Positions 33,092 through 44,307 are shown, counted from the first letter of the stretch. The stretch: DNA of 64,000 nt from Oreohelix idahoensis (GCA_024509875.1 JAMPIV010014148.1:310001-374000), one strand, 5' to 3'. Notes: a model not told the origin generated them from the sequence alone. Numbers and translations are program-made.

Positions 33092-34550
33092 ATGTCTACA
33101 CTAGACTACTTTATTGAACAAGGGAAAGCCCTTGGGAAGACAGGTGAGAAGTTAGAAGAATTCGCACTTGCTCAATATGCCAAGGCACAGAAGGCTGAAG
33201 AGAAAAGGATACAAATGCAGTTGGACAGAGAAACTGAAGATAGAAGAATTGAAGCTCAAGCTCAAGCTGCTGCTGAGGAGAAAAAACTTCAAGCTCAAGC
33301 TCAAGCTGCTGCTGAGGAGAAAAAACTTCAAGATGCTGCTGAGGAGAGAAAACTTCAAGCTGCTGCTGAGGAAAGAAATTTTCAAGCTGCTGCTGAGGAG
33401 AAAAAACTTCAATTTCAAGCTGCTGCTGAGGAGAGAAAATTTCAAGCTGAGGCTGAAGAGAGAAAAGCAAAAAGGGAACATGATGAAAGACTCGCAACTT
33501 TGGAGATAGAGAAATTGAAATTGATGAATGCGAGTGCTCATCAAGCAACTTCGGATACAACAAAGGAGAAGTCTAATAAGATCAAATTACCTCATTTCAA
33601 TCCTTTAAAGGATGATATAACGGATTATCTTGATAGATTCGAATTTTTATGCGATACGCATAAAATAAAAAAGGAAAAATATGTCGAACAACTGATGGAA
33701 TTTTTTTCAGGTGAACCAGTAACTACTCTTATGACAATAGAGGAACATGATAGGACCAACTATGATGTTGTCAGAGCAGCATTGCTTAAAAGATATCAAT
33801 TAAAAGAAGAAGATTATCGTCTTCGTCTTAAGACAATGTTGCCAGAAAATGGAGTGGATTTCTCTGACTTTATTATAGAGATACGTCGTACATTCACACG
33901 TTGGATTCTGTTGTCTCAGACTGAAAAAAACATATGAAGGCCTAATGGACTTATTACTTCGAGACAAGGTTATGTCATCGGTCAACGAATCTTTCCTTGC
34001 TTTTCTTCATGAGCGTAAACCTAAGAACATAAAAGACATGGAGGAATATTGTTGCCAGTACGTAACTGCGCATCCCCATGCTACAGTTAGCAATTCTAAG
34101 GTGAAAGAAGGGTTGCCAGTTGCTTCGGCAGCACTATATGGCTCTAATTGCAATCGTAAATTTCAAGGTGCTAAGCAAAGCTTTAATAAGAAGAGTAATC
34201 AGAATTACACTCAATATCAAAGCAATCCATCACACAGTGCGTTTTCTTAAAAAAATTGGAGACGAGCTGATAGTCCTCGTAATGTTGGGTCTAACAATTT
34301 TAGATACTTTCGCAAAGGTTATCAAAAAGGAAACTATCCGAGTTTCTCTTCTCGAGATAATTATCCTCGCCGTCAAGAATATTACGATGATGATTATGGA
34401 GACTGTGATGCAAACCAGAATAATGGTTATGATGGGCAATATAATGATAATTACAGGGGAAATAATAATCGCGGCAGACCTAGACATAACAAAAGGAAAT
34501 CTTATCGTCAGGCAAACGCTGCACAACATGAGTCTCAGGAAGCCTGTAGT
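33092..34550 (+). pseudogene. Element A gag
   Basis: Starts at the ATG at 33092 (MSTLDYFIEQGKALG), which matches the start of B gag. Residues 25-150 are a long coiled coil built from a tandem AAAEEKKLQ-type unit. Then comes a SCAN-like capsid region with LPHFNPLKDDITDYLDRFEF, AALLKRYQLKEEDYRLRL and LMDLLLRDKV. After it lies an Asn/Tyr/Arg-rich basic region (34250-34500). A frameshift in A7 at about 33924-33930 and a TAA at 34248-34250 break the frame. Beyond the TAA the phase is shared with protease, so gag and pol form one polyprotein frame. Its role is particle assembly and RNA packaging. Confidence 0.85.
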
Positions 34551-36094
34551 CAAGTGAACGATAGTAGAAACTCTAATGCTATCACTGGCTCTGCTTTCGA
34601 TTTTGGGAGAGCAGCTAAGTGCCCCCAATGCTCAACATTGTTCGAGCCATCTACAGTATCTACCCTAATTTGTGGTCACCCTCTTCCCGCTCTTCCTGCT
34701 ACAGTTGCGCATGACGGGAAAGGATCTCTTATTTTAAATAGAGTTCTAGTGAATGATAATCCAGTCTCAGTACTTTTTGATTCTGGATGTACTACTATTG
34801 GGGTTAGGCAATCGCTCATAGATCCTTGCTGTGCCACAGGGAAGGTGGTTAAATATGTGACATTTGGTGGATCTTTGGAAATATATCCTACTGCTATCAT
34901 CCACATGGATACTCCCTTCTTTACAGGAGATGTCCACGCGTGTCTTCTTCCTAATCCTATTGCGGATCTTATAATCGGTCGTATACATGGGGTTAAGGAA
35001 TGTACCCCGCAGCAAATTCCTGCTTGGGAAGAACATAATATCCAAACAGCCAATGTGGTTGTAACAAGAGCACAAGCTCTTGTTCCTTCAACTTCATCTA
35101 ATGATAGTAATGAAGTTGGTAGCCAAGATGATCACTTGGTGATTTCACATGACTCGTTTGTGAAACTACAAGAAGAAGACTCTTCTCTAAATAAATACTT
35201 TCTTCTTGCTAAAAACGGTGATCCGAATCAAAATACAATTCACAAATCGTATATCACTATGAAGAATGGTATACTAGTACGTATGGTACAACACTCAGAC
35301 AAATCTATGCACTCTCAAATTCTTGTGCCCAAAAGTATGAGAGCCTTAATTCTTCAACATGCACACGATTCTCAGTGTGCTGGACACATGGGTTTTTCTC
35401 GCACTAAGTCGAGAGTTCTAGCGGCGTTCTTTTGGCCATTCGTAAACAAAGACATACGAATTTATTGCCGATCTTGTAAGATTTGTCAAGAAGTCAAATC
35501 TAGAGATCCACGACATGCTGCACCTATCCAGGCTGCAGACATTCCTATTCGACCATTCCAGAAGATGGCAATAGATATTATCGGCCCTTTTAAGATTAAG
35601 TCAGCCAGATGACATCAATTCATCGTAACATGCGTCGACATGTGCACACGTTGGCCAGAGGCTATACCTCTAAAGAGCATATCTACTGCCGATATCGCAG
35701 ACGCTCTTTGGCTAATATTTTCTCGTTTGGGTTTTCTCAGAGAAATATTGTCAGACCATGGTACTCTTGATATCAGACACTATGTCGCAGGTGATGTCTA
35801 TCCTAGATATTAAAAGGTCTCTCAGTAGTATTTATCACCCAATGTCTAATGGGTTAGTTGAACGTCTTAATAGAACACTTAAGAACTTACTTGGCAAGAT
35901 TACTGACGATCATCCTCAGGATTGGGACAGGGTTTTACCCGCGGCTCTCTTTGCCTATAGAGAGGTCCCCAACAAACATACAGGGTTTTCTCCCTTTCAA
36001 CTTGTTTTTGGCGCGCAACCGCGCGGTCCTATGTCCTTGCTACACGATTTGATAACTGCCGATAATATTGACAATGACACTCAATCTTCATATG
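34551..36094 (+). pseudogene. Element A protease, HHCC finger and integrase core (cut by B)
   Basis: The frame carries a CPQC pair, then protease with active-site LFDSGCTTIG and DLIIGRIHG. An intact HHCC integrase finger follows (HAHDSQCAGHMGF ... CRSCKICQ), then the core starting MAIDIIGPF. A TGA at 35610-35612 interrupts the core just after the first catalytic Asp region. The sequence then continues through CTRWPEAIP and SDHG, a one-base deletion near 35762, and YHPMSNGLVERLNR with the catalytic Glu. It runs on to the QSSY motif, where element B is inserted at 36095. Integrase joins cDNA to target DNA. Confidence 0.85.
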
Positions 36095-36978
36095 TGTTAC
36101 AAGAGGATATATGATTTGTAGCAACTAGGTAGTAAGCTCGGATAAAAGTTGCACATTTTAGTTGTTGAACTGCAATAGAGATATATTATAGTTTTTGCTT
36201 TACGATGTTGAAAGCGAGGAGCATAATTTGCGTAGTTTAACGTGACGTGTCGCGTTGGTAAGGTAGCATGTGACAACATTGTATTTGTACCCATATGTTG
36301 TTATATTTGGTCCTAGACGGACGGAAGTTTTAGAAGTCTCCCAGTAGAAGGATATTGATATCAAGGATTTTCTTGATGAATAGGTATTTGGGTCAGCCTA
36401 TACTTGGTGGATACAATATTATATATCAGTGATGAAAAGGGATTTATGTTCGAAGAGGAGAATGTATTTTCGGGAGCAATCTTAATGGAAAGTATCCAAG
36501 AAGGTCACCTTAGTCGCGTAAGTTGAGTTGTTCGATACCGGATTGCCTATCTAGGAATCACGAGTAAATAGCTTGACTGTACCACGACTGAAGGAAGTGA
36601 CGAATTATGATGTATTAATTGAATTCTGATGAACTGCATTTTATTTGGATGTGATGTGCTATTAAATTGTACTCTGTTCGGACTCTGAACACCACGGACT
36701 TATCAGTTGATATTATTGAAAGTTCAGACTATTGACCCACTATTCATGTTTGTCAGCACGGCATTAGAAGCTCTACCATTTGAAGTATTTATCAGAACTA
36801 ATAATACAACAAAACAGTGATTATAAACCGGCACACATAGAAGTTATCAGAGAATACCATAACAAACGGTGGCAACAACCAGAATAAAACTAATAACAAT
36901 GGAACAATGAAGCACGATACAATCTGTGTAAGTGGTGATAATAAGTTTTGTTCATCGGCAGGAAAATCCGATGTAACA
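36095..36978 (+). repeat. Element B 5' LTR
   Basis: TG...CA ends with inverted TGTTAC / GTAACA, and an AATAAA near 36882 as a possible polyadenylation signal. Promoter elements are not obvious. Confidence 0.95.
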
Positions 36979-36983
36979 AAAAA

Positions 36984-37085
36984 TGGTTGGCCATTGCGGG
37001 GATCGAGAATGGTTCGCCAGTCCGTGAATCGAGAATGGTTGCCAGAGCGTGAATCGACAATGGTTTGCTAGCACAGGTACCAAGT
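36984..37085 (+). repeat. Tandem primer-site-like repeats after B 5' LTR
   Basis: Units of 25-26 bp start at 36984, 37010 and 37036, and a degraded one at 37061. Each begins TGGTT and the first three contain GATCGA or AATCGA. The first lies five bases after the LTR, where a primer-binding site is expected. TGG followed by a T-arm-like complement suits a tRNA 3'-end complement. Which unit primes is unknown. Confidence 0.6.
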
Positions 37086-37436
37086 TGACAAGATAACGAA
37101 GTAACGAAAAAAATTTTTCTTTAGTCCATGCAAAAGAGCGAGTTCAAGTCAAATGGAAAATAAAGACATTGTATCATTCGATTGACCTAGAACTAGAAGT
37201 GTTTACGATCGGCTAGCGCTCACGTGACTTGCAGTTAGTGACGTAACACGCCTAACAACGAAAGACAGTACAACGTCATCATTTCATGTTCAAAATCCAT
37301 AGCAGAAGTCAAGACCTTTCGCAATCTGTATCAAACTTCGATTTACCTTCAAAAATGGATCAAGAACTACACGAATGCTTTCAAAGTCACTAAACCAGCT
37401 TCGAGGGAATCCCATCTGTACCATTGACAACTGCCA

Positions 37437-37476
37437 GCATCTTGCGGGGAAAACTTTCATACGCTAAAAGATAAGT
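37437..37476 (+). other. Leader block of B conserved with A
   Basis: GCATCTTGCGG, then 15 bp, then GCTAAAAGATAAGT. The counterpart is 32218-32257. The rest of B's leader (37086-38427) holds no gene I can support. It ends in GATTTCAG directly before the gag ATG, a 3'-splice-site-like sequence also seen before A gag. Confidence 0.5.
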
Positions 37477-38427
37477 AAACCCAGTAGTGGTCGTTTCAGT
37501 GCAAAATGTCGTCCATCGAATTATGTGGGCATATTTAATTCATGCATGTTCTATGTATCTATCTATCTTCGTATGTTTTTTTATGTGTGTAAGTAGGTTT
37601 GGTCGCCACAAGCTGACCACAAAGATTCTAATCGATTCTAGGGTAATTGAATATTTGCGAGTTGAATACAAGAGACCCCAAAGAAATAATTTTGGACTCG
37701 TTCTGCTTGTTATTGCAAACATTTGATATTTGATGTTAGGTGTATAGTGATAGTAATTTCTGGTGTATTTTCCTGTATTCTATTTCAATTTTTATTCATT
37801 TCTGTAATATGTTTGTAACTATTTCGTATTTTCTCCATCTTGCTATAATTTATTTTAATTGTTAATATATGTTCGTTATATAGAGTCCTGTGTCGTCATC
37901 ATTATTTGTACACATGTTTATTAACCCATATTTCGTCACCTTGAACTTCTCTGATACTTCCGTGTTTTATTTGATTCAAGTAATCATTTTTTAATGTTTG
38001 CAATTGTCAATTGTGAAATGTTAATGTCTTGTACAATTTTATTTATGGTTTGTTTTGTCTTTATTGATGTTTAAGCTTATACTCTAATAGGGATAGCTTA
38101 CCTTAGTTGGGTATTAATATAATAACATATATTTTGATTAATTTTTGAAAATAAATAAGAGGAACTTGATAATTGCAACTGTTTGCAGTAATGGCCCAGT
38201 GCACTAGTGTTTATCCATCATGACTAAGGCATGATGATATAGTATATTGACAAATAACTATAGGGTTATATTTCTTGGTGAATATGAGCATCATGTTAGA
38301 TATTAAGTAGTATAATTTTATTAAAAATAGTACTACGTTGGCCATTGAGTACACATAAATAATTTAATAATTTTTATTGGTGTTTACAATACATTATTGA
38401 TTAACTACATAGATCATTGATTTCAGA

Positions 38428-40224
38428 ATGTCTACGTTAGAAACTTTCGTTAGAATAGGGAAAGATTTTGGTTTTAAAGGACCAGAACTGAAATCTTTTG
38501 CTGAAGAACAACTAGCTATTTATAAACAAGAACAGGCAGATAGAAAACGTGAAGAAGAAGAACGTGAGGCAAAGTTAAAATGTGAAGAAGAAGAACGTGA
38601 GGCAAAGTTAAAACGTGAAGAAGAAGAACGTGAGGCAAAGTTAGAAAAGCAGAAAGAACTTGCAAAGCAAGAAGAAGATAGAAAAGAGGCAAGAAATGAA
38701 ATATTAAGAATTGAGGAGGAAAATAAAAAGAAACAAGATGAAATTATAATGCAACAACAAAAGGAGTTGGCACTTATCCAATTGGAGACAGCCAAATTAA
38801 AAGCACAATGCGCTACTACTAGCCATGGTGTTAATGCTAATGATATGTCTTCAGCTACACAACATAAAAGTTATTATAACTTTAAACTGCCACATTTCAA
38901 ACTTAATTATGATAATTTATCATCGTACTTGTCACGTTTTGAACAAGTATGTAAGACTAATAATTTGGATAAATCAGCATGGGCACTTGAACTTCGAGAA
39001 TTTTTAGATGGTGAGCCCTTGAACGCAACTGAAAATGTAGATCCTACAATAGCTTGTAACTATGATGCCATTAAGGCTTTGCTATTGCGACGGTTTCATT
39101 TAGATGAGGAAGGTTGTAGATTAAAATTTAAAAATCTTCAGCCAGATTCACATAAAGATTTTTCAGGATTTATATCAAATATACGAGACACCTTCAACAG
39201 ATGGGTTGAACTTGCGGGAGTGGAAAAATCTTATGATAAATTAGTGGACCTGATACTTAGAGATAAAGTACTATCTTCAGTTAGTCCGCCATTTTTTTCA
39301 TTCCTACAGGAACGAAAACCACCCACCATTGCGTCCTTAGAAGAGATGTCTATAAATTATTGTTGTGCACATCCTAACGTCAGTTTAGGGAATTCACATA
39401 CACGAGAACCATTACCAGTGGCATCCAACATGTCGTACCACGGTTATGACAAAGCAAGGACACATAGTCTTAATAGGAACCATTTTTACAAAGGATATAA
39501 TGATAATTATAATCATGGACAAAATCATTATAACAGCTATAACAATTTTAACCGAGGTAGACAACAGTTCAGAAATCAAATACCTCAATTTAAACCTAAA
39601 GATAATTTCCAACACAAGCCTAGTTGGAATAAATTTGGTATTGACAAATTCAATAATAGTGGTAATCATTATCAGAAGAAGAATGAAAATTTTAAACCAC
39701 GACATAAAAGTTACAACAGTAGAGGCAATGATAATAATTATTCAGGTGTTCGGGATAGACAACACTCCATCTCCAGACATCATCAACAGTTTACACATAA
39801 CACAGGGGCAGCATTGACCATGAATGCATCTCCATGTAATAACAATGTTGACACTCCAACACATTCTTCATCTGCATGCTATGTCATTGATAATAACGTG
39901 GCAAATGTTTGTCCACAATGCCATACTATTTTTCAGAAATCAAGTCAGCCGACAATACAGGTTACACAACCTACTCCTGCTATTTGTCTAACGGCTAACG
40001 ATGGAACTGGGACATTGATTTTTAACAAGGGAATCCTGGATGGAAATATTATTTCTATTTTAAGAGACTCCGAATCCACCACCATTGGTATCCGTCAATC
40101 CTTAGTGCATCCACGTTATGTTACTAAAGAGTTTGTACGCTGTATTACCTTTGGAGGGACAGTGGAATATTATCCAACTGCAATTATAGAGGTTAAAACT
40201 CCATTTTTTTTCAGGGAAAGTTAA
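38428..40224 (+). CDS. Element B gag and protease (N-terminal polyprotein)
   Basis: This is a 598-residue open frame with ATG at 38428 (MSTLETFVRIGKDFG). Residues 20-130 are a coiled coil with a tandem EEEEREAKLKR unit. Residues 150-330 form a SCAN-like capsid (FKLPHFKLNYDNLSSYLSRF, ALLLRRFHLDEEGCRLKF, LVDLILRDKVLSS). Residues 335-480 are Asn/Tyr/His-rich and basic, and replace a classical knuckle. A CPQC pair lies near residue 494. Protease follows, but its active site reads RDSESTTIG near residue 547, where family member A has DSGCTTIG, so Gly is replaced by Glu and activity is doubtful. The frame ends after a T8 run (40204-40211), past which protease continues in another phase. Confidence 0.9.
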   Translation: MSTLETFVRIGKDFGFKGPELKSFAEEQLAIYKQEQADRKREEEEREAKLKCEEEEREAKLKREEEEREAKLEKQKELAKQEEDRKEARNEILRIEEENKKKQDEIIMQQQKELALIQLETAKLKAQCATTSHGVNANDMSSATQHKSYYNFKLPHFKLNYDNLSSYLSRFEQVCKTNNLDKSAWALELREFLDGEPLNATENVDPTIACNYDAIKALLLRRFHLDEEGCRLKFKNLQPDSHKDFSGFISNIRDTFNRWVELAGVEKSYDKLVDLILRDKVLSSVSPPFFSFLQERKPPTIASLEEMSINYCCAHPNVSLGNSHTREPLPVASNMSYHGYDKARTHSLNRNHFYKGYNDNYNHGQNHYNSYNNFNRGRQQFRNQIPQFKPKDNFQHKPSWNKFGIDKFNNSGNHYQKKNENFKPRHKSYNSRGNDNNYSGVRDRQHSISRHHQQFTHNTGAALTMNASPCNNNVDTPTHSSSACYVIDNNVANVCPQCHTIFQKSSQPTIQVTQPTPAICLTANDGTGTLIFNKGILDGNIISILRDSESTTIGIRQSLVHPRYVTKEFVRCITFGGTVEYYPTAIIEVKTPFFFRES

Positions 40225-40844
40225 AGTTTGTTTACTTCAGAATCCGGTTGTAGATTTGACAATCGGACGTATACATGGCAGCAAAGACTGTACTCCCGAG
40301 GAAATATTGGAATGGGAAAGAGTGAACTTGTATGCAGCCAATACAGTGACAACAAGAGCTCAAGCTCACGAGTTGGAAAGGAAGGATACTACAGCCACTA
40401 AAGTGATGGAGTACTCTAATGATATACCTACCTCCATGATTGAAAGAGAGTCTTTTGCTCGCAAACAAAGAGAAGACAACTCTTTGAAGAAATTTTTTGC
40501 ATTAGTGAACAAACATGATGATATTACGGTTAAGAATAGAGCTAAACATTGGTTCACTATTCATAATGATATTTTGATTCGAAATAGTGTTGACAAAGAT
40601 AAGGTAAAACATCAGGTCATAGTACCATCGTCGTTAAGGACATACATACTACGGCATGCACATGACTCCCAATGCGCGGGTCATATGGGCTACACTCGAA
40701 CACGTTCACGAGTGTTGTCATCGTTTTTTCTGGCCGGGAATTTCACGAGAAGTATCTTTATACGTACGTTCCTGTGTGACTTGCCAGGAAGTTAAGTCTC
40801 GTGGAGCGTTTCATAATGCCCCCATTCAGGCCAGTGAAATATAA
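40225..40844 (+). pseudogene. Element B protease end and HHCC finger
   Basis: 40256-40795 completes the protease (LTIGRIHGSKDCTPEE) and a charged linker, then enters the zinc finger HAHDSQCAGHMGY. The finger finishes in another phase (FFWPGISREVSLYVRSCVTCQ) after a frameshift at the T6 run near 40724. A TAA at 40842-40844 precedes VRPFDK. All four zinc ligands are present across the phases. Confidence 0.8.
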
Positions 40845-41389
40845 GTTCGTCCTTTCGACAAGATGGCAATAGATATTATTGGTCCTATGTTACCAACTGC
40901 CAGAGGGCATAGGTACATATTAACATGTACTGACCTATGTACACGATGGCCAGAGGCCATACCTCTGAAACATATTACAACAGCTGATATATCTGATGCT
41001 TTGATATTAATATTTTCTAGGCTTGGGTTTCCAAGAAAATTACTTTCGGACCATGGACCACAATTTGTGTCTGATACAATGAAGGAGGTAATGAAGACAC
41101 TAAATATAGAAAGAAGTCTCAGCAGTGTTTATCATCCGATGAGTAATGGGTCCGTTGAGAGGCTCAACCGTACTATTAAACAACTTTTACATAAAGTTAC
41201 GGTAAACAATCCTCAAGATTGGGACAGAGCTATTCCAGCTGTGTTGTTCGCTTACCGAGAAATTCCGCATGAGCAGACCTGTTTTTTCTCCGTTCGAGTT
41301 AGTGTTTGGTGCTCCTCCAAGAGGCCCAATGGGACTCATTAAAGACTTACTACTCGACTCTGAGATGACTCAGGAAACACAGTCATCTT
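40845..41389 (+). pseudogene. Element B integrase catalytic core
   Basis: The core runs from MAIDIIGPM (40863) with the first Asp, through CTRWPEAIP, to LSDHGPQF with the second Asp and YHPMSNGSVERLNR with the Glu. The spacing between second Asp and Glu is exactly 35 residues, the DD35E signature. A frameshift near 41279 in a T6 run moves FSPFELVFGAPPRGP to another phase, and a second falls at A8 near 41412. Confidence 0.9.
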
Positions 41390-42697
41390 ATGAATACGTT
41401 ATTAACTTACGTAAAAAAAATCATAGAGGCTTGCTGCATGGCAACAGCTTCATCAGAGGCTGCGAAGGAGAGAGCTAGACAATTTCAAAACAAAAATAGA
41501 AGACTCCGCCAGTTATTTCCTGGTGACGAAGCATATGTACTACTTCCACAAAAGGGTAACAAATTATTAATTGCTTGGAATGGACCATACAAAATAGTAG
41601 ATAAGATTTCTGACGTCGACTACATATTAGACATAAAAGGTCAGAAAAAAATTTATCATATAAATATGTTGAAAGAGTTCTTTACCCGTCCACTTCATCT
41701 ACAGTCTATCTTCCATGACTTAGACGACAAATCAGTTAATTCTTATCAATACTCTAGTCTTTCTGTAATTCAGGAAGAAGAAGCATCTTTTCCTGAGGTT
41801 GAAATGTCTTTTCCTATACCGGAACTGCAATCTTCAGAATCTTGGAGGGATGTTGCTATTTCACCTTCACTTACTTCAGATGAAAATAATTCCATTACTA
41901 AACTCCTAGAAACCTACTCTGATGTTCTGACGGATATACCTGGTCGAACTTCTATCATTTCTCATGACATTATACTGAAGGACAATACTCCTATAAAACT
42001 TCGTCCTTACTCTGTACCTATCCATTTTCAAGATAAAACATCCCAAGAACTTAAACAGATGTTAGCATTAGGAATTATCGAACATAGTAACTCGCCATTC
42101 GCTTCACCACTAGTTATTGTAAGAAAAAAAGACAATAATATACGATTATGTGTAGATTATAGGAAACTTAACGCTCAAACTGTACCAGACAGTGAACCTC
42201 ATCCTTTGATTGACGATCTACTTATTCGTCTTTCATCTGCTAGATATTTCACAAAAATTGACTTAACCAAGGGATATTGGCAGATTCCCTTAACTGAACA
42301 AGCAAAATATTACACTGCATTTTCGACTCCACAAGGTCTATATCAGTGGAATGTCATGCCTTTTGGGCTAATGAATGCGCCTGCAACGTTCATTCGCATG
42401 ATGCGAAGAATTTTAGCTTGCAGAACAGACATCATCACTTATATTGATGACATCTGTCTGTTTAGTCATTCCTTTGATGAACATGTCATTGGATTAGGTT
42501 CAGTATTAGATATTTTAAGAACTAATAACTTAACTGCCAGACCTAGCAAAATGCAAGTAGGTTTTCAAGAAATAACATTCCTGGGACATATAATAGGGGC
42601 TGGACAAATAAAAACTATTCCTCAAAATGTGTCTAAGATTTTACAGCTATCAGTTCCACAAACAAAAAAAAACAAGTTAGGAGCTTGTTGGGTTTAG
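41390..42697 (+). CDS. Element B integrase C-terminus (GPY/F) and reverse transcriptase
   Basis: This 435-residue frame places integrase directly before RT in one reading frame, which is the clearest proof of the unusual pol order. Residues 1-45 are the integrase helix tail. Residues 50-95 hold LLIAWNGPYKIVDKI (GPY/F) and YHINMLKEFF. A Ser/Glu-rich linker follows, then RT from about residue 185 with RLCVDYRKLNAQT, motif A KIDLTKGYWQIP, FGLMNAPATF, catalytic YIDD (42440-42451) and FLGHIIG. It stops after an A9 run near 42664 that shifts the frame. No ATG of its own is expected; the listed Met is internal. Confidence 0.9.
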   Translation: MNTLLTYVKKIIEACCMATASSEAAKERARQFQNKNRRLRQLFPGDEAYVLLPQKGNKLLIAWNGPYKIVDKISDVDYILDIKGQKKIYHINMLKEFFTRPLHLQSIFHDLDDKSVNSYQYSSLSVIQEEEASFPEVEMSFPIPELQSSESWRDVAISPSLTSDENNSITKLLETYSDVLTDIPGRTSIISHDIILKDNTPIKLRPYSVPIHFQDKTSQELKQMLALGIIEHSNSPFASPLVIVRKKDNNIRLCVDYRKLNAQTVPDSEPHPLIDDLLIRLSSARYFTKIDLTKGYWQIPLTEQAKYYTAFSTPQGLYQWNVMPFGLMNAPATFIRMMRRILACRTDIITYIDDICLFSHSFDEHVIGLGSVLDILRTNNLTARPSKMQVGFQEITFLGHIIGAGQIKTIPQNVSKILQLSVPQTKKNKLGACWV

Positions 42698-43266
42698 TAC
42701 AATATTATAGTAGGTTTATTCCTAACTTGTCAACAATTACGGCTGTCTTGTCTTCGTTACTGAAGAAAGATATGCCTACAAAAGTTCTGTGGACAACAGA
42801 CTGCCAGACAACTTTTGACAAAATAATATCTCTCTTCTCCAGGCAACCTATTCTTAGGTTACCAGATAGTAAAAAAATGTTTATACTCCGTACAGATGCG
42901 AGCAATTACGGATTGGGAGGTACGCTATTGCAAGAACACGACGGCGTCCTGCACCCTACTCTTTATATATCCAGAAAACTCACCGAGACAGAGCGAAACT
43001 ACTAGGTGATAGATAGGGAGCTATTGGGAGTCGTATGGGCAATACAAAAACTAGAGAAGTTTCTGCTAGGCGCTCCTTTTGTCATACAAACTGACCAACA
43101 TGCTGTAGCATCACTTAGAAAAGCGAATCATAAGAACGCCAAACTTGCTCGTTTTTCAATCCTGCTTCAGCCATTTAATTTCACCATCGAGGCAATTCCA
43201 GGACATGAGAATATAGTCGCTGATATTCTATCCCGCAATCCTTTGCCATATAAGAAGGGAACATAA
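42685..43266 (+). pseudogene. Element B RT connection and RNase H
   Basis: Continues RT (LGLVQYYSRFIPNL, LRLPDSKKMF) into RNase H with the first catalytic segment ILRTDASNYGLGGTLLQEHDG, then TERNY. A TAG at 43003-43005 is followed in phase by the rest, with ELLGVVWAIQKL and the active-site TDQHAV. The end is VADILSRNPLP and a TAA at 43264-43266. Apart from the TAG the domain is complete. Confidence 0.85.
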
Positions 43267-44307
43267 ATAACTCATGGAACCAGAACTTGGTGATGAAACT
43301 GACACTTGTTGAATGTTCTGCAAGAGTTTACAAACTTACAAAATTCCAGGTCAAACAAGTTGACAAAGAAGAATTCTACGCACATTCAAAGTTGTAACAA
43401 TCCGAATAGAATAATCACATAACATTGACAACGTTGTGAATATGTGCACGGACTTTGGTTAGTGTCCAATCGTGACTCAGTCGAATTCAAATAGGATACA
43501 TTCAAGATGAAAAGTGAAAATAGGAACAAAGTGACATACAGATATATTTTCATATACTTTCGTCGGAATGATAACGTGATATTCGTGGAACTTTACGAAA
43601 GAAGGACAACGTATTCCTTGGGAATGACATTACTTAATAGTATTATGATTAAATAATATAATAATAAAACAAGTAATATACATACAGCAAAACACAAATA
43701 GATAATATAGTTATGCTAGCTAATTAAATGTTTCATTTTTATATGTATGTATGAACTTACTTTAACATAATATTAATATATATAGTAATTCTATATTGTT
43801 AATTCACATACTAAGTTAGTTATAGGTTACGTTTATTTTTTTTTTCCTTACGTACATCTATTATATTCTAGTCTATTAACTTACTTTTACTTTCTTTTAA
43901 TACATTATTAACTACTCTCTTACTTTCCTTACAATTTTTCTTTTCTTTCCTCAGCTATTAATTCTTACTTTCCTTTACTTAGGAAAAATTATATTCTATA
44001 AGATACTACACAGTCTACATTTAGTTAATATTATGACTCATTAATTTATACTATAATGTTAATTACCATTTTCTATTTGTACTAATTAAGTTAGAACTTT
44101 CTTCACAGACATAAGTATTTATAAATTAGTCACGGTTTGATAGTTGACATTTCTTTCTGTTGACATGGACTTAAATTTGACTACGATCTTCGACGATAGT
44201 ACGTGATTCGTAGATCGAAAATCTTTAACATTTTTTTTTCACATACCCATAATTTAAAAAAAAAATCTATAGTCTAGATTTTTTTTTACCCCCGTCGGCC
44301 AAGGGAA
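43267..44307 (+). other. Element B 3' untranslated region and polypurine tract
   Basis: No gene is visible. It is AT-rich with a pyrimidine-rich run (43830-43985). It ends with AAGGGAA at 44301-44307 immediately before the 3' LTR, the probable polypurine tract. Confidence 0.7.

Noticed and set aside
33111..33563. Ser/Leu/Phe-rich minus-strand frames
   Set aside because: Antisense of the low-complexity gag coiled coil of A.
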